Of a stretch of 64,000 nt of DNA, positions 11,376-23,330 are shown piece by piece. A program made the position numbers and the translations under genes. Source of the stretch: Plectrocnemia conspersa. Taxonomy: Eukaryota; Arthropoda; Insecta; Trichoptera; Polycentropodidae. The stretch lies in NCBI GenBank assembly GCA_009617715.1, contig VTFK01000014.1, forward strand, positions 124,001 through 188,000, read 5' to 3'. Within the stretch, counting starts at the first letter, position 1, and the number at the start of each line of letters is the position of its first letter. The notes below the pieces were generated by a model, which saw only the letters and a list, made by a program, of their open reading frames with translations, ran no database searches and was not told the DNA's origin.

Positions 11376-12203
11376 TCTTTAAAAAAAATAGATATATTAT
11401 TATCTTATAAATATATAAACACTTATTATCTTTAAAAAATAGAAACACTTAAAAAAAAAAAAAAATATTAAATTCTATTTTTCAGTCATTCAGTCAAATT
11501 TGATGTGGATTTTTTTAATGCATATGAGATATAATGGATTTTTTTAATGCATTTAATGCATTTAAATATATAAAATATAAAATTTGTCCCCTCTCCCCAT
11601 CGGTAGGGCTGAATAACACCGATAAACATTATATTTACAAATATTTTTCGAAGCCATAAATGCATTTTTTTTTGTTAAACAGAAGCGTCTCATTGTTTCG
11701 CATTTCGGTACAAAATAAAGGCGCATAAAAGACCATTCATTTTGGAGCGGCACTAGTCACTCGGGTATAATAAAATAAGATAAAACTAGCTGTGTTGTTT
11801 AAGTATACAAATTGTTTCATTTTAAGATTTTTAAAATTTTTTTTGAGATAGTATAAACGAATATTCAAGCAATTCATATAGTTTGATTGAGAACCCTATT
11901 CGTGCCTAATAATTATATATTATGTGGTTGCAACTATAAAACTGTAAAAAAAGCAATTAAAAATATTGGTACACAATATTTTGAACAGATTAAGAACGCA
12001 ATTCAACATACTGTTAATCTGCTAAAAGAAAAAAAAAGTTTTATTCGACTTTCGCGAAAACATTCGGAACAAAATTAATATAAAATATGCTTACAATATC
12101 ATATTGTATATGTAGATCGCAAAACTCTCACTTTTATCAAAGAAAAAGTGTTGTAAAAGAGTTAATTGCAAATGCTAATGATTCAGCAAAAATCAGTACA
12201 TGG
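11376..12203. other. AT-rich spacer
   Basis: Contains an A/T-run-rich tract at 11350-11560 and two chance frames (11562-11753 -, 11887-12078 +) without recognisable domains. Confidence 0.35.
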
Positions 12204-13618
12204 TTTTATTATTATTATTATTATTTTATTTTATTAATTTATTTAGCTTAATAGCTAATCTTTACATCTAACAAATTTAGTAAACATATATAAAAATATA
12301 TAAAAAATACATAACAGAAAGAAAAAATAAAAATATACAATAATAAAGTCTTAATATTATTATTTATTTCTATATGTACGAAGGTGTTTTTTTTATTCCA
12401 ATTATGAAACCCGTTATATTTTTGCTGTTTCGGATTTCTCTTGGAAGACTATTATATAAATCAAAACCTCCGTACATAATTCCCTTAGCCGTACTCGTTT
12501 TCTTATACTTAATTATCTTTCAATTTTCTTTATTTCTAGTATTATATTTATGTACATCTTTATTTCTTATTAAATACTTATTAAAATATTTTGGTAACAT
12601 ATTATTTTCTAACTTATATATAAGTACTAAAACATTCATACTCAATATTTCTTGAACATTCAACCATTCTAATCTATCAATCATACTTTTACAATTAGTT
12701 AATCTATTTTTATTTAAGATTAAACTCTCATTGCCCTATTTTGTAATTTTTGCAACATTTGTTTATCTAATTTATTTAACATATTTAGTAGTGTTGCACA
12801 ATAATTAAAATGGGGCAATATTATACTATTGTAAATTATTTTTTTTGTATTTATACTTAATATATTTCTTAATCTAGATAATAAACCTAGTTTTTTCTAC
12901 TAATTTTTTTTAATATGTAATTACAATGTTCTTTAAAATTTAATTTTGTATCAACAATTGTCCTAAATATTTTATATTATCCACTATTTCTATACTAGAG
13001 TTATTTATTACTATTTTGGTACTATTATCTAAAACGTTTTTTATAATTAATAAACATACATTTAGTTTTATTCAAATGTTTTAATTTAAGTACATTATTC
13101 TTTAACCATATTTCTAATATACTTAATTCATTATTTAAATTATTTACAATTTCTTTTAATGTTATCACCTATGCAATACATTAATGTGTCATAGGTAAAT
13201 AGATGAATTTTACATTTTTTTTCACGTTATTAACTATATCATTAATATACAAAACAAATAACAATGGTCCCAATTTAGACCCTTGTGGTACTCCATAAGA
13301 CACTAATTTCTCTTCAGAATATACATTTTTTTTTTTAACTTTTTTTGTTTTCTTTTATATAAGTAATTATTAAACCATCTTAAAACTATATCACTTATAC
13401 CTATACTCTCCAATTTCTTTAACATTATTTTTTCTGTCTATTGTTTCGAAGGCTCTCTTGAAATCCAAGAAAACTGCTCCAATGATTTTGTTTGTATCCT
13501 TAGCCAACAGCCAATCATTTATCACTACTTGTAATGCAGTTTCAGTCGAATGCTTTTCTCTGAATCCCGATTGTTGTTCATATTTTTGTTGTTGTTCACA
13601 TGTTTTGAGAAGTAATAA
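12204..13618 (-). pseudogene. Decayed non-LTR retrotransposon LINE B (RT to 3' tail)
   Basis: The minus strand encodes, across several frames, the classic order of an insect LINE ORF2 C-terminal half. It starts with [16 protein letters not shown] (about 13530-13580), then FLDFKRAFETIDR (about 13435-13475, first catalytic Asp) and YGVPQGSKLGPLLF with INDI (about 13236-13298). The expected YADD site (about 13185) now reads Y-DT after an indel. Next come thumb and C-terminal sequence including HFNYCATLL (about 12800), LQKLQNRAMRVL (about 12740) and KGIMYGGFDLYNSLP (about 12450-12490). The 3' UTR ends in TAAGCTAAATAAATTAATAA and an (AAT)n-type tail at 12207-12224. Many stops and shifts make it dead. 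The 5' side stops at the (AT)n tract. It belongs broadly to the Jockey/CR1/L2-like LINEs; I cannot fix the clade. Confidence 0.85.
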
Positions 13619-13623
13619 ATTCC

Positions 13624-13790
<167 letters not shown>

Positions 13791-13920
13791 TGTAGATCAA
13801 AGTATCATATCTTATAATTAAATATATGTTTTAATTATGTTTATAAATTAAATATATTATATATTAGCAAAAAATAATTTTATCAATAAAAAATGGCTGA
13901 CCTTAACTATATAATTGATT
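13791..13920. other. AT-rich spacer
   Basis: No LINE sequence can be recognised beyond the microsatellite, so the retrotransposon is either truncated here or not alignable. Confidence 0.4.
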
Positions 13921-14400
13921 CACTCCTTTGACTCTGAAATTTGTAGGGCCCTACACCACAAACATTCATTATAGTTTTTAAACACATTCATTTTTAGATA
14001 ATGTATGAAATTGAAACACAATACACAACCATCGCATCGGCTTTAAGCAAATTGATATTTATTATTGGAAAATAATAACATATGACAAAGGATGCGTAGG
14101 GTTCAATAGCAGACCCTGTGTCGTAAGGACGTGAATGGTTCGCTGGCGCTTGTTCCGCAGGTCACGTATAACCCATTAAGACCCACAATGAGGAGCGGAT
14201 AAACTCGTATCGCGACGAGATGATTCCTTATACACAATCCCACTTTCATTAAAAGGCCGTTAAACTAATGCGACGGCCATAAAAAACTGATTATTCGGTT
14301 ACATGAAACAAATTAAACGCTGCATTCGATACATAGCATTAAGAGTAGGTGAGGAACAAAATTAATGAAGAGAGATACAAGTAACCCAAAATTAACCATC
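13921..14400. promoter_or_regulatory. Candidate conserved non-coding island
   Basis: Unique GC-richer sequence: GGATGCGTAGGGTTCAATAG near 14090, GTTCGCTGGCGCTTGTTCCG near 14138, TAACCCATTAAGACCC near 14168, and CTAATGCGACGGCC near 14264. TTAA/ATTA words are dense. No open frame. Similar TAACCCATTA / TAATGGGTT words occur in the islands near 5.57 and 9.5 kb. Confidence 0.3.
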
Positions 14401-15780
14401 AATATTAAACAGATTAAAAAAATAACAAACACTGATGATAAAAATTATTCTCATGACTTTGGTCATCGATTTTTAACTACTATCGGACGTATTAACTGAC
14501 ATTAATAGTAGTTTAATAGATAGTAAAAAGCTATCTCGGGTATTAAAACTTTGGTTCTTGAAACATCGTTCTCGGTTTCTACGATAATGTTCCCATCGTC
14601 TTGCATATGTCGAATTGTATATGTTTCGCATTATATCTTCTAGAGTTATGAACAATACGAGCAATAAATCTGAATGGTTCTAAACGTTTTCCTTGGACTC
14701 GTACAATTAATTAAAATTATCAAAGTTAATTTACTGATTTCTATGAATAATGTTAAAGATTTTAAATACATATGTACTTTTTTTTAAATTTGGTTGAATA
14801 GTCTTCATGCTATGTTTAAGCTATTTCTATTTTTCTATTTTTCTTTCTAACTACCGAATTCTTTTACGGCTTACAATTTGTTAATTTAAATAGTTATACT
14901 AACACAATTTGATCTTAAAAATTAAGCTCAGTCAAAGTGAACGTTCAAGCATAATCTAAAATAGTCTAAATGCTAATTGCCGATCGTGTTTTTACTGCGA
15001 TGAGATTGCGATCTGAATCGTTGTAATTGTGCACGTTCGAGTGATCAAAGGATGCTGGTCACATGTATCCATAAAATTACAATCTGTATAGTCTTACATA
15101 TTTAATTGCGAGTTTTGAAACTCATAGGCGACACAGGGTGGTTGCAAAATCTGTACGTGTTCGTTGGACAAGCGGCGCCACACTATAGTTGACTTTTTTC
15201 TACTACACTATGACCCGATTGATTGATACGATAGAATTTTTATTTGTATGACGATATTGCTGGCGGCATATATTAGTTGAAATAATAACGATATATGGGT
15301 AATGTATGTGTGATTTTCATACTGTTTATAGTTTACTATTTTACTATTTTTTGCGGTAATAAATATAATAAATACTTATGATTTGTATATTAATTATTTA
15401 ATGTAAAATTAGTTAATCATTGTTATAATATTTATCATTTAATTTAATTTATTTTTAGCTTGTTTTAAAGCGAGGATTGACTTATATTCTAGATTAAAAT
15501 ATTCAGCGGGCCAAAACTGGCGTACGAGCCGTAGTTACTGCATCTAATGCAATCATTTTAAATAAAACGATCATCTTCAGCGTTCCATATTTATATATAT
15601 ATATATATTATTGTCAGTGGCTTATAATTATTATAAATACATATTAAATTGAACTGAATTTTGCTGTACATTTAAACACATTTTTGTAAATTTCACAAAT
15701 CTGGCATCGAGCCACACTAGCTAACGAATCTCATAAGTACGATTCATAAATTACAACACCAATAAGCATCCAAATTTATA
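14401..15780. other. Mixed spacer
   Basis: Mostly AT-rich. GC-richer patches at 14985-15060 and 15120-15300 contain CpG words but no supported element. A short (AT)n lies near 15594-15609. The minus frame at 14473-14664 has no domain. Confidence 0.3.
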
Positions 15781-16119
15781 CTATTTTATATTTCGTAAAA
15801 TTTCGAAATTTCTCAAAGATAAATCACCATTACAATGCCATGTCTTCGTTACGTCTGAATGACCGGTGGTGCTACAATATCGTTTTATTGGCGTTTTACT
15901 GGTTCGTAGCCTAGAACGGTAGCTTCCCAGGTTGTAGAAGGCCCCGGGGGCGTACAGTCTGCGGTTTCCAGTCTGCTCTCTGCGTACAACTGCTTCTGAT
16001 AATGACAGGAAAAAAATCGACCCGAACTTCGGAGGAGCGTTCGTGCAGAAAAATGAGATATTAAACTTCCTCTCTCGGGCGGAGAAACACGAATCGTGAC
16101 CGAACCGAGTCTTACCCAA
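15781..16119 (-). CDS. 112-residue ORF, unrecognised
   Basis: This is the longest uninterrupted frame outside the retroelements. It starts at an ATG (16117-16119) and ends at a TAG (15781-15783). It is basic, with two Cys-containing patches and many Ser/Arg residues, and has no signal peptide or membrane segment. The DNA under it is GC-richer than its flanks, so a long frame is easier to get by chance. I recognise no family and see no splice or polyadenylation context that settles it. It could be an exon, a relic or nothing. Confidence 0.2.
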   Translation of the reverse strand: MGKTRFGHDSCFSARERKFNISFFCTNAPPKFGSIFFLSLSEAVVRREQTGNRRLYAPGAFYNLGSYRSRLRTSKTPIKRYCSTTGHSDVTKTWHCNGDLSLRNFEILRNIK

Positions 16120-17100
16120 ATGGCGATTCTTATGAGTATTGTATTTATTATATGCCTATTGTGTGTGTAATGGGTTGTATGAGTTTTATTTTTTTTTGTT
16201 GTTAATCTGGCTTCGACTCTGCCTCACTTTCCACCAAGAATTGTGGAGAACATCTTGTAAATAAAGTATTATACGAATATAACTTCCCACCTTTTAGCGA
16301 ACATTACTTTTTTTTTGAAACATTAGTTTTCAATATATTTTTTCCTGTGATTAAAATTATGGCTTTGTGTATAGATTATTTGTGATAGTCATTTTTATAA
16401 TGTGCTACTGCTACTTGTGAAAAGTAAGTAGTTAAATGCACTATTTCGCTGGGATAAAATAAAATTATATGATTATCTGTCTTATATCTAATTATATGCT
16501 AATATAAAATATATCATTAATTAGTTATATTCCAATACAATTTTATTAAATGATAAAATATATAATACTATGTATGTAGTCTACAGTACAATACATTAAA
16601 AATCTGTAATAATAAATTTTAATTAAGCAATCGAATTTCCCATAAATTTAATAATCGTTGTAATAAACGAAAAATAATCAAATCTGAGTGCTTCCCAATA
16701 TATTAAAATCATATCAGATTTATTTATGCATGTGAGTATAAATATTTCTTTACCGTAAAATTCTTTTCAAAAATCTTAATTATACAAACTCAGTGTAAAG
16801 TATGCGCTTGCAAAGAACTCAAATGTTCGAATCAATAATATAAATCTCAAGCTTTTAGACACGTTACACATCATCCTCATAAGAGACTGAGAGAGTACGC
16901 GATCTGCATCGCGTCGCTTGGCACTCAAATTAATATTATTAGTTTTAATTAATATCGCTATTTTCATTTTTTTTAATAAAAACTATATATTTTTTTAGCT
17001 TTGCGTTCCCAAAAACTTTTCTGACTGCCCTGAGGTAGTAAATATTTTTTTGCATAAAATTTTAATTAATATATGAGCTATGGCAATTCATGCTCTGATG
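16120..17100. other. AT-rich spacer
   Basis: GTAAATAAAG near 16257 is a lone polyadenylation-like word. The 63-residue minus frame at 16776-16967 has no domain. No other feature. Confidence 0.35.
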
Positions 17101-17360
17101 AGTATTTCGCTCATTATAGAGTACTACAAGGATCCAATCTGTGTTTTTTGACAACCAGTCAATGCTTCGAACTTTAGAGTGCACTAAAGAGTTGCTTATT
17201 CTTGCCCATTACGGCCATAACGTCAACAATGGAGAATGCTCCTCTTGTCGAGCCATCCAGCTTCTTAACAAGCTTGGCAAATACAATGTTTTCGACTATA
17301 GCTATGAGGAGCTGGAAAAAAAATTATGGGATGATGCTCATGTATGTATGTAGGTTAATG
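17101..17360 (+). CDS. Coding-like fragment, unrecognised (70 residues)
   Basis: The frame 17141-17353 has balanced codon composition against AT-rich flanks. It reads as a plausible soluble, partly helical segment with CSSC (in NNGECSSCRAIQLLNKLGKY) and an acidic, aromatic end (DYSYEELEKKLWDD). Just upstream, CAAGGATCCAATCTG at 17128-17142 is identical to 15 bases of the LINE A RT core (35847-35861), in a frame that would read VLQGSNL. After that the two sequences do not align. It may be an internal exon, a transposon ORF fragment or a chance frame. I assign no function. Confidence 0.3.
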
Positions 17361-17489
17361 TTTTTTTTTAATATTCATTATTGTTTGTGTCTCCGATTCG
17401 AATTTAAAAATTTCAATGAGATAATCTTAAAATATTAAATTTATTTTATTGTAGAAAAAACAAAAAATAATTATAATAATATTTCTTAG

Positions 17490-17720
17490 GATTAGTGCCG
17501 CGCCATAGTATGTCTACGTGTGGACAGTCGGCTGTTGTTAGGTATTTGATTAAATGCATTTTGTTTACTTCATATTACCGACTTTAAACGCATGGCGCAC
17601 GACGAACATTAAAAAAAATATTTGTCGGGGTGGAAAGGATTAAAGAGGAGTCGCAGTCGGTCGATTTTTTATGACTGACTCCACCAACTTGACTCTAACT
17701 CCAACTGATAATGACCATCA
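17490..17720. other. GC-richer patch with short inverted repeat
   Basis: GTGCCGCGCCATAG near 17495 and CGCATGGCGCACGAC near 17589 form an imperfect inverted pair about 100 bp apart. GACTCCACCAACTTGACTCT near 17677 is a simple hexamer-like repeat. It may be an old MITE. Weak. Confidence 0.25.
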
Positions 17721-18540
17721 CGATGCATAAGTAAAGTAATAATATTCAGATTTGTAATAAAAAATAAAAATAATAATAATAAATGTTTTATAAAAAAAAT
17801 ATTTTTCGTCTTTTCATAATATTTTGTAATATATTAGAATATGTTGCTGTTTACTATTCGATATTAAAATAGCTTAAAACTATTTTTTTAATAAATATAT
17901 TATTAAATCAGCTGATTTTAATGTAAATTGAAAAATTATAAATTTGTACCAAGAATGTAATGAGAATTATTTTATTACTATTTATTAAAAAAAAAATTAT
18001 TGTAAATTTTACGCGGAACACACGTAAACTCTGCCGGTCACTGGGCACACCATGGCGAAGCATCATTTGTGCCGCGCAATTAACGTGTATAAAGATTCTA
18101 TTGGAAAGTGAGTAAGACAGAAAAATATAAAACATTTCAAGAACACATATTTTTAAGATATTATACAACTACATAAAATATTATCAGGAAGCAGTATTTT
18201 AATTTATAAACCGATTTTTATTATCCATGTAATTTAACTGTATTCTACTGTATAATGCTGTATTATGGCGCCGTGCACGCACAAGAGTAATGATACAGTC
18301 TGATACAATATATAGAATTAAAAATGTAAATATAGCGAGGTCAATGCGTGATGTTCTTTTTTGTATGCTTTGAGATTTCTTGCCAAATTTGAACAAAAAC
18401 TGATTTTGAATTCTTATATATCTTAAACATTATTAAACAATAATTTTTTTGTGCATTACTATATATGTACACATTTTCAAGTTTAAGATGCATGTTTTAA
18501 AATTTATATTATACCTTTCTTCTAATAGTTTATATAAAAT
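17721..18540. other. AT-rich spacer
   Basis: Two short minus frames (17908-18168, 18199-18396) are without domains. Small GC patches occur near 18035-18085 and 18260-18290. Nothing supported. Confidence 0.35.
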
Positions 18541-18804
18541 ATGGAATTCACTGACATAGTTAACACTTGCGCCGCCGACGCACGTGAAAATACCTGTTGT
18601 AATAGATACATTGTGTTTCGGAACGAGAAGATCATGTACCTGTCGCGTTTAATTGGTCCACAAAGGCGTTCTGGCATGGGGCGTTATTCGAACGTCTCCG
18701 ATCGTAGATCCTTATCGACGATGACAGGACAAATTTACCAGGTGATAGATGCTGATGTCTTCCTCTGTCTCGTCATTGACAAAATGGAATATCGAGATGA
18801 CTAA
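18541..18804 (+). CDS. 87-residue ORF, unrecognised
   Basis: The frame runs from an ATG to a TAA-type stop in GC-richer DNA. It has several Cys residues near the N-terminus, a basic middle, and no recognisable domain. The surrounding 18.5-18.9 kb is an island like those judged regulatory elsewhere in the window. It contains CACGTGA and ACCAGGTG E-box words, so regulatory DNA is as likely as coding. Confidence 0.2.
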   Translation: MEFTDIVNTCAADARENTCCNRYIVFRNEKIMYLSRLIGPQRRSGMGRYSNVSDRRSLSTMTGQIYQVIDADVFLCLVIDKMEYRDD

Positions 18805-19860
18805 ACGAGCGCAACTTACCATCGCCAGATATGGAAGATAGGGTTTCATCACTTGGGAAGCTAGACTGTTCTCATTAGAGCATGTTTATATGAACGTGAA
18901 GAGAATTATTGTGGGTCTATATAACACATTACACTTCTTTCAAGATGTATTGTTTAATGGCGATATATATAAGCCACGGAAATTCCACAGTTCACGCAAT
19001 TGAACATGAAATAGTTACTGGGAATGCTAAATAAATAAAAATATATATTTGGGAATATAATATAGAACAGAAAAAAATGGTCAAATATTTATTTAACCAT
19101 ATATGAGCCACAATAACTAACAATGATGTACATAATAATAAACACATATATTAAAAAAAAATAGTTGCCTTTTTAATAGTGTATAATTAGTACAGAAGCT
19201 TTCAAGTGCTTAATATTTTACATATCGAATTTTTAGTCAAAAATTTAAATAGTATTCCTAGTTATTTTTATTAAAATATAAAACGAAAAGTACATAGCTA
19301 ATTTTTTACAAAACGGAAACTCATGTCTAATGAAACTTTTCAATACTTAATATACATTTATACGTAATTATTATTTTTAATATCATTAAGTAATTAATAA
19401 TACATTATCGTTGATTGGCGAATCGAAAGCGAAACACTCTTAGCTGTGAATCGCAATTTTAACGAGTCCCTTTATTAATAAATTATTATTTTTTTATTAA
19501 AAAAGCTGCGTAAATATATGAAGGGTTCACTTTTATGCGACAATAAACATTTTCGGCAAATTCTTGGTGCGAATTTCAAATTAAAAGATTGCTTCATGTG
19601 TCAAAGGCGTGTATAATATACGCTGTATAATTTATACAAAATTTCGATAAAAAATCTTTTGGCACGCATTTTATATGAAATTTATTGTTTGAAAGGTTTC
19701 GTCGGGAGCCGACTTTGAGATTATCATAATATTGAAAAATTTATTATTGTAAAAATAATCTTAATAAATCGTTTTTTTTTTAAATATTATTTATTGTTAA
19801 ATTTTACAAGTTTTCTTTAACACGGTCAACGATCATTATTTCTAAATATACAACATTGAT
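18805..19860. other. AT-rich spacer
   Basis: No frames, repeats or structured RNA that I can support. Confidence 0.4.
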
Positions 19861-20150
19861 TATAAGAGCGCATACAAATTTATGAATGAGTCTGCGGTTT
19901 TTACACGCTCCAATAGTTTCCATAATGATTTCTTAGCTGTCGTTTTTTCGTCAGTAATAATTCAATCGATGCACCTAAATATTTATATTGCGCAATAAAT
20001 CGCACGCATATTTGTGATTTCCCATCCTAGATATACACTAAATCAGAAACCGTTTGTTGACCGATAATTTAGCATCTATTAACCAATTGTCCAGTTACCC
20101 ACATATGTACATATGTGGTCTATTATTGTGTTAGTCTTGAAGTTCACAGT
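19861..20150. promoter_or_regulatory. Candidate conserved non-coding island
   Basis: Modest island with GAGCGCATACAAATTTATGAA, GAAACCGTTTGTTGACCGAT and the near-palindrome CACATATGTACATATGTG at 20100-20117. No open frame. Weak. Confidence 0.2.
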
Positions 20151-21990
20151 GAGAATTTTTTTTTTTTTTTTCTTAAGAGTCCTATTTTATTTGATGAAAA
20201 ATTTAAATACAACAACATCCAATTTTACTAGAAAAATAATGAAAAGTTGAGCTTTGAAATGTTGTATATTACAACTATTTCTGTTGATTATTATATTAAC
20301 AAATTAAATAAACTATGCAGAGTGTCATTTTAAAATAAAAATTCGAGGTATGTTATAATACGAAGTAATCTGGATGTCTTTAATAAAATTCTGCGTTTAA
20401 AAATATAAGATTAGTCAAATAAGTTTGTCAAGATATCAATGATACACAATAAATAAATATAGTTTATGGCATAAAGCTGCAATTAAATAAAATAGTGCTG
20501 TATTTGCTTAAAATATAATCAGGTGCAATTTTTAATAGACCCTAAATCCGAATACTGAAAAATTGTAAAATAAAAAAGTCAAATCCCAATGGGTTTTTTT
20601 CAATGATATTTTTTCATTTTCCAATAAGCTATTTTATGGAAAAAATTCTCTGGTTTATTACTTTTATTGCAACATATGACATTGTACTGTTTTGGCGGTG
20701 ATTTTTTTGTCATAATAAATTAAGTGTGCATTATTTTTTTTTATTTTAAGATCTTTTACAAAAAAATATATAACAACATAAAACTGATGTTTTATATACG
20801 CGAAGCTTTGTCGACGTGAAGAGGGAAGCAGCTGCTTTCTCGGTCTTTTCGATGGTAGAATGTTCCAAGTTAGTGATTAAAAATGGCAGTTTTGTATGCG
20901 TTATTAAGCCCTTGGTCTGTCTTAAAAAAATTTTCTTTCTTGAATAATTTTGCAGCAACGGCTAATTACAAAAATTTGGGGGTGTAACTGAATTTTTTGA
21001 TGCCTGATGGAACATTTCGCGTTACTAGAATATTTAAATCTAAGCTTTTAGAGATTAACATTTTTTCATGTTCGTAAAAAAGCAACGAACGGTCGTTTTT
21101 TAATCCTTCTATTGTCACTTACGGTTTGCTTAATAAAGACCAACCGATTTTCTGGTGCGACTTAAAAATAAATGACATTTTCAACACTACAGCGGAAAAC
21201 TTAATAAAAAAATGTCTATTTCTGCATAAAATATTTATTATAACTATTTTTAAAATAGGGGTGAAGTATAGTTATGACACTATTGTATATTTTTCATACA
21301 ATTAATTTTAACATTATGTTTATTGATTAAATAATAATTATTATAATTTGCAATTGAAAAAGTAAAAGTCATAAACCTAGTTTTTATTATTTTTATGTTA
21401 ATATTCAATAAATAACTTAATCTAATTTAAACTGCTTTTATTGGGTCAATATTTTTGCTGATCTTAGTCAATAATTTATTTAGACAGTTAGTAGTTTTAT
21501 GAAAACCATTGTCTTACCATCAGAAGTTGTTACAATTTTTATGCTATATTTTTAAATGAAATCATTATCAATATTTTGATCGAATTTTTGCTTTTTATCA
21601 TAGAATAATAATATGCGTTGTTAAACATGCAATTAAATACCTCTGTAAAAATTAAAAAAAAAATGATTTTATTAGTTTAATTGTTGATTAATTGACTATT
21701 TATAAACAATAATATAGATCGTTTTATTTAAAATACTGAGCAATTAATCTTAGAAAAATTGACCATTTAATTGACTGCTTTTAAATATGACTTGATTCTA
21801 AAAATTGTAAAAGCTTGTAAAAGTGTTAAGTGAAACTTATAAAAATAATACTATTTTTTTATATATATTTTAATATATAATTAAAATTTTCGCTGTATTT
21901 TAAATGTTAAGAAGTACTATTATATATTGTACTCTCAATATTGAGTCATTATGTTGATCTAGCAATTTTATCTCGCTCAGATAAACCAAA
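20151..21990. other. AT-rich spacer
   Basis: A T-run lies at 20157-20171. The 70-residue minus frame at 20746-20958 has no domain. Otherwise featureless. Confidence 0.35.
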
Positions 21991-21999
21991 TTAATTATA

Positions 22000-22490
22000 C
22001 GGTCCCTTCCGAAAAAATTCGATTTACATGCAGTTTAATTTCCATATCGTTCGCTTTTAATTTCCATATCGATTGCTCACACAATTATCCACAATTAATA
22101 AAGGTGTCCCTTCAAATGTTAAAATAAATTTATTTAGAAAAAATCCGAGCCGAAAAGTCCGTCGAGATGGTCCGGCCGAGATAGCGCTAATTGATGAGAC
22201 ACTCGTACCGTTTTGTGTCTCGTCATTTCTAGTTTTTTTCTCTTCTTCACTTCTTCTCTCTTGTGTTTTGGATGTTCGCTTCAGACGCGTGAGGAATGTC
22301 AGCGTCGACTTTTGGAATTCTTTTTTTTTATACTCTTAAACAGTCTTTTCCGAACAAAAATCAAGAAAGAAGACTCCGAGATCGGATGACGCGGTCGCTA
22401 AAATTTTCATCGTTCACACGAAATACATATGGAATGGAAGAACAAAAAAAATCAAAATAACCTCAATCAAGACCTTTGAATGATTGTCGG
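22000..22490 (+). other. GC-richer island with duplicated 16-mer
   Basis: TTTAATTTCCATATCG occurs twice (about 22034 and 22057). The 88-residue plus frame 22073-22339 starts basic and then becomes Ser/Leu/Phe-rich from a pyrimidine tract, and is unrecognised. GAGACAC...GTGTCTC (22196-22220) forms a 7-bp stem. CGAGATCGGATGACGCGGTCG lies near 22377. Possibly regulatory. Confidence 0.25.
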
Positions 22491-22974
22491 GCCAAACCGA
22501 AGGAGCATTCCTTACAAAAAAGAGTACCTTTTTGTGTTTTGGTGGGACAAAGTATTGGATTACGGTCGCATATATTATCAAATCTATGAATTGATAGTGG
22601 AACGAGTTTCATTTATCAGAACGACCGATTCTTATCGTCACAATTGAATCTTGAAGAGCGCGAGGCGCAATAAAGGAGCGATAAAAATTTATATCTGCAA
22701 TAAAATGCGAACTATAGACAGAGCAGCGGAATTTAGCGTTTTCTGAAGATAAGGAGAAAATTACGACGCTGATAATTGCACAATAACAAGAAAACATTTA
22801 CCATAAGTATGTATGTAGCTATTATCTTTAAATAAAACATATCATACTGTTTATAAATATTATATAATGAGCAAGTTTTAAAAGCATCACTGTATCATTT
22901 AATACAAAAATATATTGTAATTTCAAAAGTTACAATATTTCTTTGTTATTAAAAAACCGTGGCAAAATTAAATT
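22491..22974. other. Mixed spacer
   Basis: GC patch with CGAGGCGCAATAAAGGAGCG near 22659. The minus frame at 22609-22797 has no domain. Confidence 0.3.
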
Positions 22975-23330
22975 AAATCGCCTTTTTCTACCGTCACAAA
23001 TCGGAATATAACCATGAATAATTCATGGCCGCCTGGCAACCCAGAGATTTATGAATAATTCGCTAAGTTTTGCAAAAATTCTCTGCGGCCGAGAGCTTTT
23101 GCGGCGTGTGGAAAGTGGTAAAGTTCTATACGTACATATATGTGTACGAGAGCCTGTAAAGTTTTGAGCTCGGGGCTTCCGTGATTTAATTAAGTTTATG
23201 GTTTATGACGCCACTTTGCGTTTTCGCCAACTTTCCAGACTGCTTTGTTAACGGAAGCCGCAAAGCTCGCAGCCGCAACGGCAAAAGCTCGCGCCGACAA
23301 AGCTCCACTACTACGTATCTACAGGATGTT
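22975..23330. promoter_or_regulatory. Candidate conserved non-coding island
   Basis: Strongly non-random unique sequence. CATGAATAATTCATGG (23012-23027, palindromic core) is followed by ATGAATAATTCG. Further on are GCGGCCGAGAGCTTTTGCGG, a GTGATTTAATTAAG homeodomain-like site, and a run of AAGCTCG / GCCGCAA repeats at 23260-23310. No reading frame. One of the better enhancer-like candidates. Confidence 0.3.

Noticed and set aside
12374..12655. 93-residue hydrophobic plus-strand ORF
   Set aside because: Antisense shadow of the LINE B C-terminal coding region, whose minus-strand reading matches LINE sequence.
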